Shown in pieces: positions 61,756 through 64,000 of a stretch of 64,000 nt of DNA (positions are counted from its first letter, which is position 1; each line of letters opens with the position of its first letter). Origin of the DNA: Otis tarda (taxonomy: Eukaryota > Chordata > Aves > Otidiformes > Otididae). The notes beneath the pieces were generated by a model. It had not been told where the DNA came from and searched no databases. It worked only from the letters and a program-made list of their open reading frames with translations. The translations under genes were made by a program, and so were the position numbers. Location: the NCBI GenBank assembly GCA_026413225.1, contig CM048555.1:75523785-75587784 (forward strand), in the 5' to 3' direction.

Positions 61756-64000
61756 TCTGTTCACGTGTCTAATGCTATTAGAACTGGCTGTGCTGGGAAG
61801 TGTACAGATGCACAGACACAATCCCAGACACAGAAGTCTGGAGGGAGGTGGAGTAATATGTTTCATCATTAGGAACTGTATAGAAAAAAAAAAAGGCTGC
61901 AAACTCCTGTCTTAATCTGAAAAATCCTTCCCAACGTTTCTGGCAGATGTGCTCTGCTTCCCCTTCTGTCCCGGGCTTTTAATGTAAAAAAGAAAAAGTG
62001 ATGTCACAGAAGTAAAAGCTACAAGAAAACCACAAAGTAAAGTAAAAAAATATACATAATTAAAAACATATCAGTGAATGGCTGTTCCGTGGTTTCTGTA
62101 ATGTGGACCCCATAGGAGGATGCAGTGTGTGAGACTCTGGATGTAGCTATAACTCTGGAGATTTTTTTTTTCCTGACTCCAGTGATGTGTCCTCAGGGCA
62201 AAAGAGATTCTTCCCAAGGACAGTTTAAAAGTTTTTCCATGAGATGATCTACAAAAAATACCCTTCAATAAAATGAGCAAAGAGTTCATGACGGGATGCT
62301 CTTACTGAAAAAAAGCCCCCAGCAACAACAACAACAAAAACTGGCTGGGGAGGCAGCGATGAATTGAAGCTCTTCAAAAGGCTAGGAAAATAAAATAATT
62401 CAAAGACTAATGGGTCATATGAACCTTAGCTGCTTGCCATGAACTTGTATTGCATGTCTGAGATTTCAAAAGACTGCTGCTGCTGTTGCACTGATTCTAT
62501 GGTTTTAGGTCTCTACTCTTCCTGCTGTGCTCTGCAGAAATCAGATTTCTATCTATCTGATCCAGCCTTTGCCATTGTCACGCTTACTTAAAGGAAGAAA
62601 ATTTGTAAATCTTACAACTTTTTCTCATTTTTAGTAACAGTTTTTGGAACAAAAGAAAAGAGTTACAAAAGCACTTGGATGCTATCTTAGGATCAGGATA
62701 TCAGAAATGGATACAAGGAACATAGTATAACCTAACGAAGTCTGGCGTACAAAGATGCTTTAACAAACTAGATTTTATCATTAAAATTTATCAAGCCTAT
62801 TGAAGTTTTCTTTGCTGAAAATTTTATTCAACTGGAAATTTCCAAAGGGGCAGTAAATATAGCAAGAACTTCTACACTCTGTCTTAATTTATTTGTCCTG
62901 GGAATAATTTAAAATCTGCAAGCTTAGAGCTGTGTTTGGACACCACAGCTGAGGTTCAGAGGGGTGTACAGGGCGGTCAGAGGAGTGTGAAGTTGGACTG
63001 CATAGCGTTGGAGGACAGGGTTGGGTGGAGCGGGTGACACTTGGTATAACTGTGCTCACACAGGGCACTGGTGCAGATGTACCCGTTGTCCTTGTAGGCA
63101 GCTTGCATTAAAGCTGGGCTCCCTGATTTCCCGGTGATGTTCCATGAGTTGTGGATGTAGCCCCAGCAGGGGTAGAGTAGGTAAGAGTGAAAGCATCTTA
63201 AAATACTGGGTACCTGAGTTGAATTTATTGGTACACTAGACGGGCTCTTTCACAGTAGGCTCTGAGGACACTTTAGCAATATACAAACATGCATAAAAAT
63301 GTGTGAATGCACATATAGATACATAAATAATACAGATGTTGGAGGAATTTGGCCTTGATCCCTGCTTTGAGGCCACCTTTACACCTACTACCTTACAGCT
63401 AAAAGGACAACTGTAACCAAATACCTTTACCTGCCTAAAAATAAAATAGAAAGGAAAAAACCCAATGAATCGAGTGGCCTTCTCTGATTCTGGTAATTTT
63501 CTTTTGTGCTACTATGATAATCAACCCACGTTTGGAAGATTGGAAGGGCGAAGGAATATTTCCCCTCTCACAATGGATGGTGTAAAATAGCTCACTTTGA
63601 ACGATAGTTTTAGCGTAAGGGAGAATCCTTGTGTGGGGGGTTTATGCTGTGAGATGTCAGGCTCCTGCAATTTGTTCTGGTAAAGAGTCCAGTCAATGTG
63701 GCTGGACCAGCAAATGGTCATTTCTGTGGTGTCTTTCTGGGGGGGTCATGTTCTGTTAAATGCTCTCCTAATGCAGTTTTACTGTATTTGATGACACTAG
63801 TCCCTGAAGGAATCCAAAGAGCTTATTTAAAAATAAATATAATTTAGCTTAAATGGAAAATCAAAGTATCTAATATCCTGTTTTATTTCTGTTAATCTGC
63901 CTGGGCACCAATGAGCAGAAAAATCCAGTTTCTGGCCATATGTTACACATCTAGATTTCTGATTTTAGTGGTGCCTATGACAGAGAAGGGAGTTCAGCTG
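61756..64000. other. No recognised gene
   Basis: Unique AT-rich sequence with a short (CAA)n run near 62320-62338 and A-rich tracts. Region 62940-63180 is somewhat richer in GC, but no frame, CpG cluster or repeat could be supported there. Confidence 0.45.

Noticed and set aside
1..64000. CRISPR array, phage, operon or other prokaryotic-type system
   Set aside because: No regularly spaced identical repeats, no dense same-strand genes and no ribosome binding sites. CR1 and LTR content indicates bird nuclear DNA.

Overview
This window looks like nuclear DNA from a bird, in a gene-poor stretch (a large intron or a gene desert). The main evidence is a set of CR1 LINE copies. Two of them keep the typical avian 3' end: a block ending in 'gtcccttccaacc' or similar, followed by short ATTCTATG-type repeats (12846-13022 and 61565-61755). 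There is also a lone LTR of an ERVL-type endogenous retrovirus of a kind familiar from bird genomes (about 55704-56163). The sequence is AT-rich and full of A and T homopolymers. It has no operons, no bacterial-type genes and no CRISPR array. I saw no tRNA, rRNA or familiar microRNA.

Layout: 1-6.2 kb holds two old CR1 pieces on the minus strand. At 6.19-7.77 kb there is one long, decayed CR1 on the plus strand that can be followed from upstream of the reverse transcriptase region to near the 3' end. At 8.6-8.9 kb lies a very old CR1 of the pan-amniote type. From 12.8 to 13.0 kb is a younger CR1 tail, and at 19.2-19.7 kb an old minus-strand CR1. The 19.7-35.5 kb stretch has almost no recognisable repeats. 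From 35.5 to 38.2 kb are old MIR-like pieces and a plus-strand CR1. From 38.2 to 52.2 kb the sequence is again mostly unique. From 52.2 to 57.2 kb come an ancient CR1, the solo LTR and another MIR-like copy, and at 61.6 kb a young CR1 tail.

No protein-coding gene could be recognised. The open frames are short (158 codons at most), overlap each other on both strands, often run through poly-T or poly-A, and match no family I know. A few spots have exon-like signals. The best is 58529-58674 (or to 58770), with a good branch point, pyrimidine tract and acceptor, an open frame of 82 codons without ATG, and two donors in the same phase. A 62-base exon-like segment lies at 34636-34697. Three small CpG-dense patches (13.8, 29.6 and 61.0 kb) stand out against the CpG-poor background and may be regulatory.

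I found no convincing new biological system. The findings below are modest leads, and most can be settled by RNA-seq, cross-species alignment or a RepeatMasker run.
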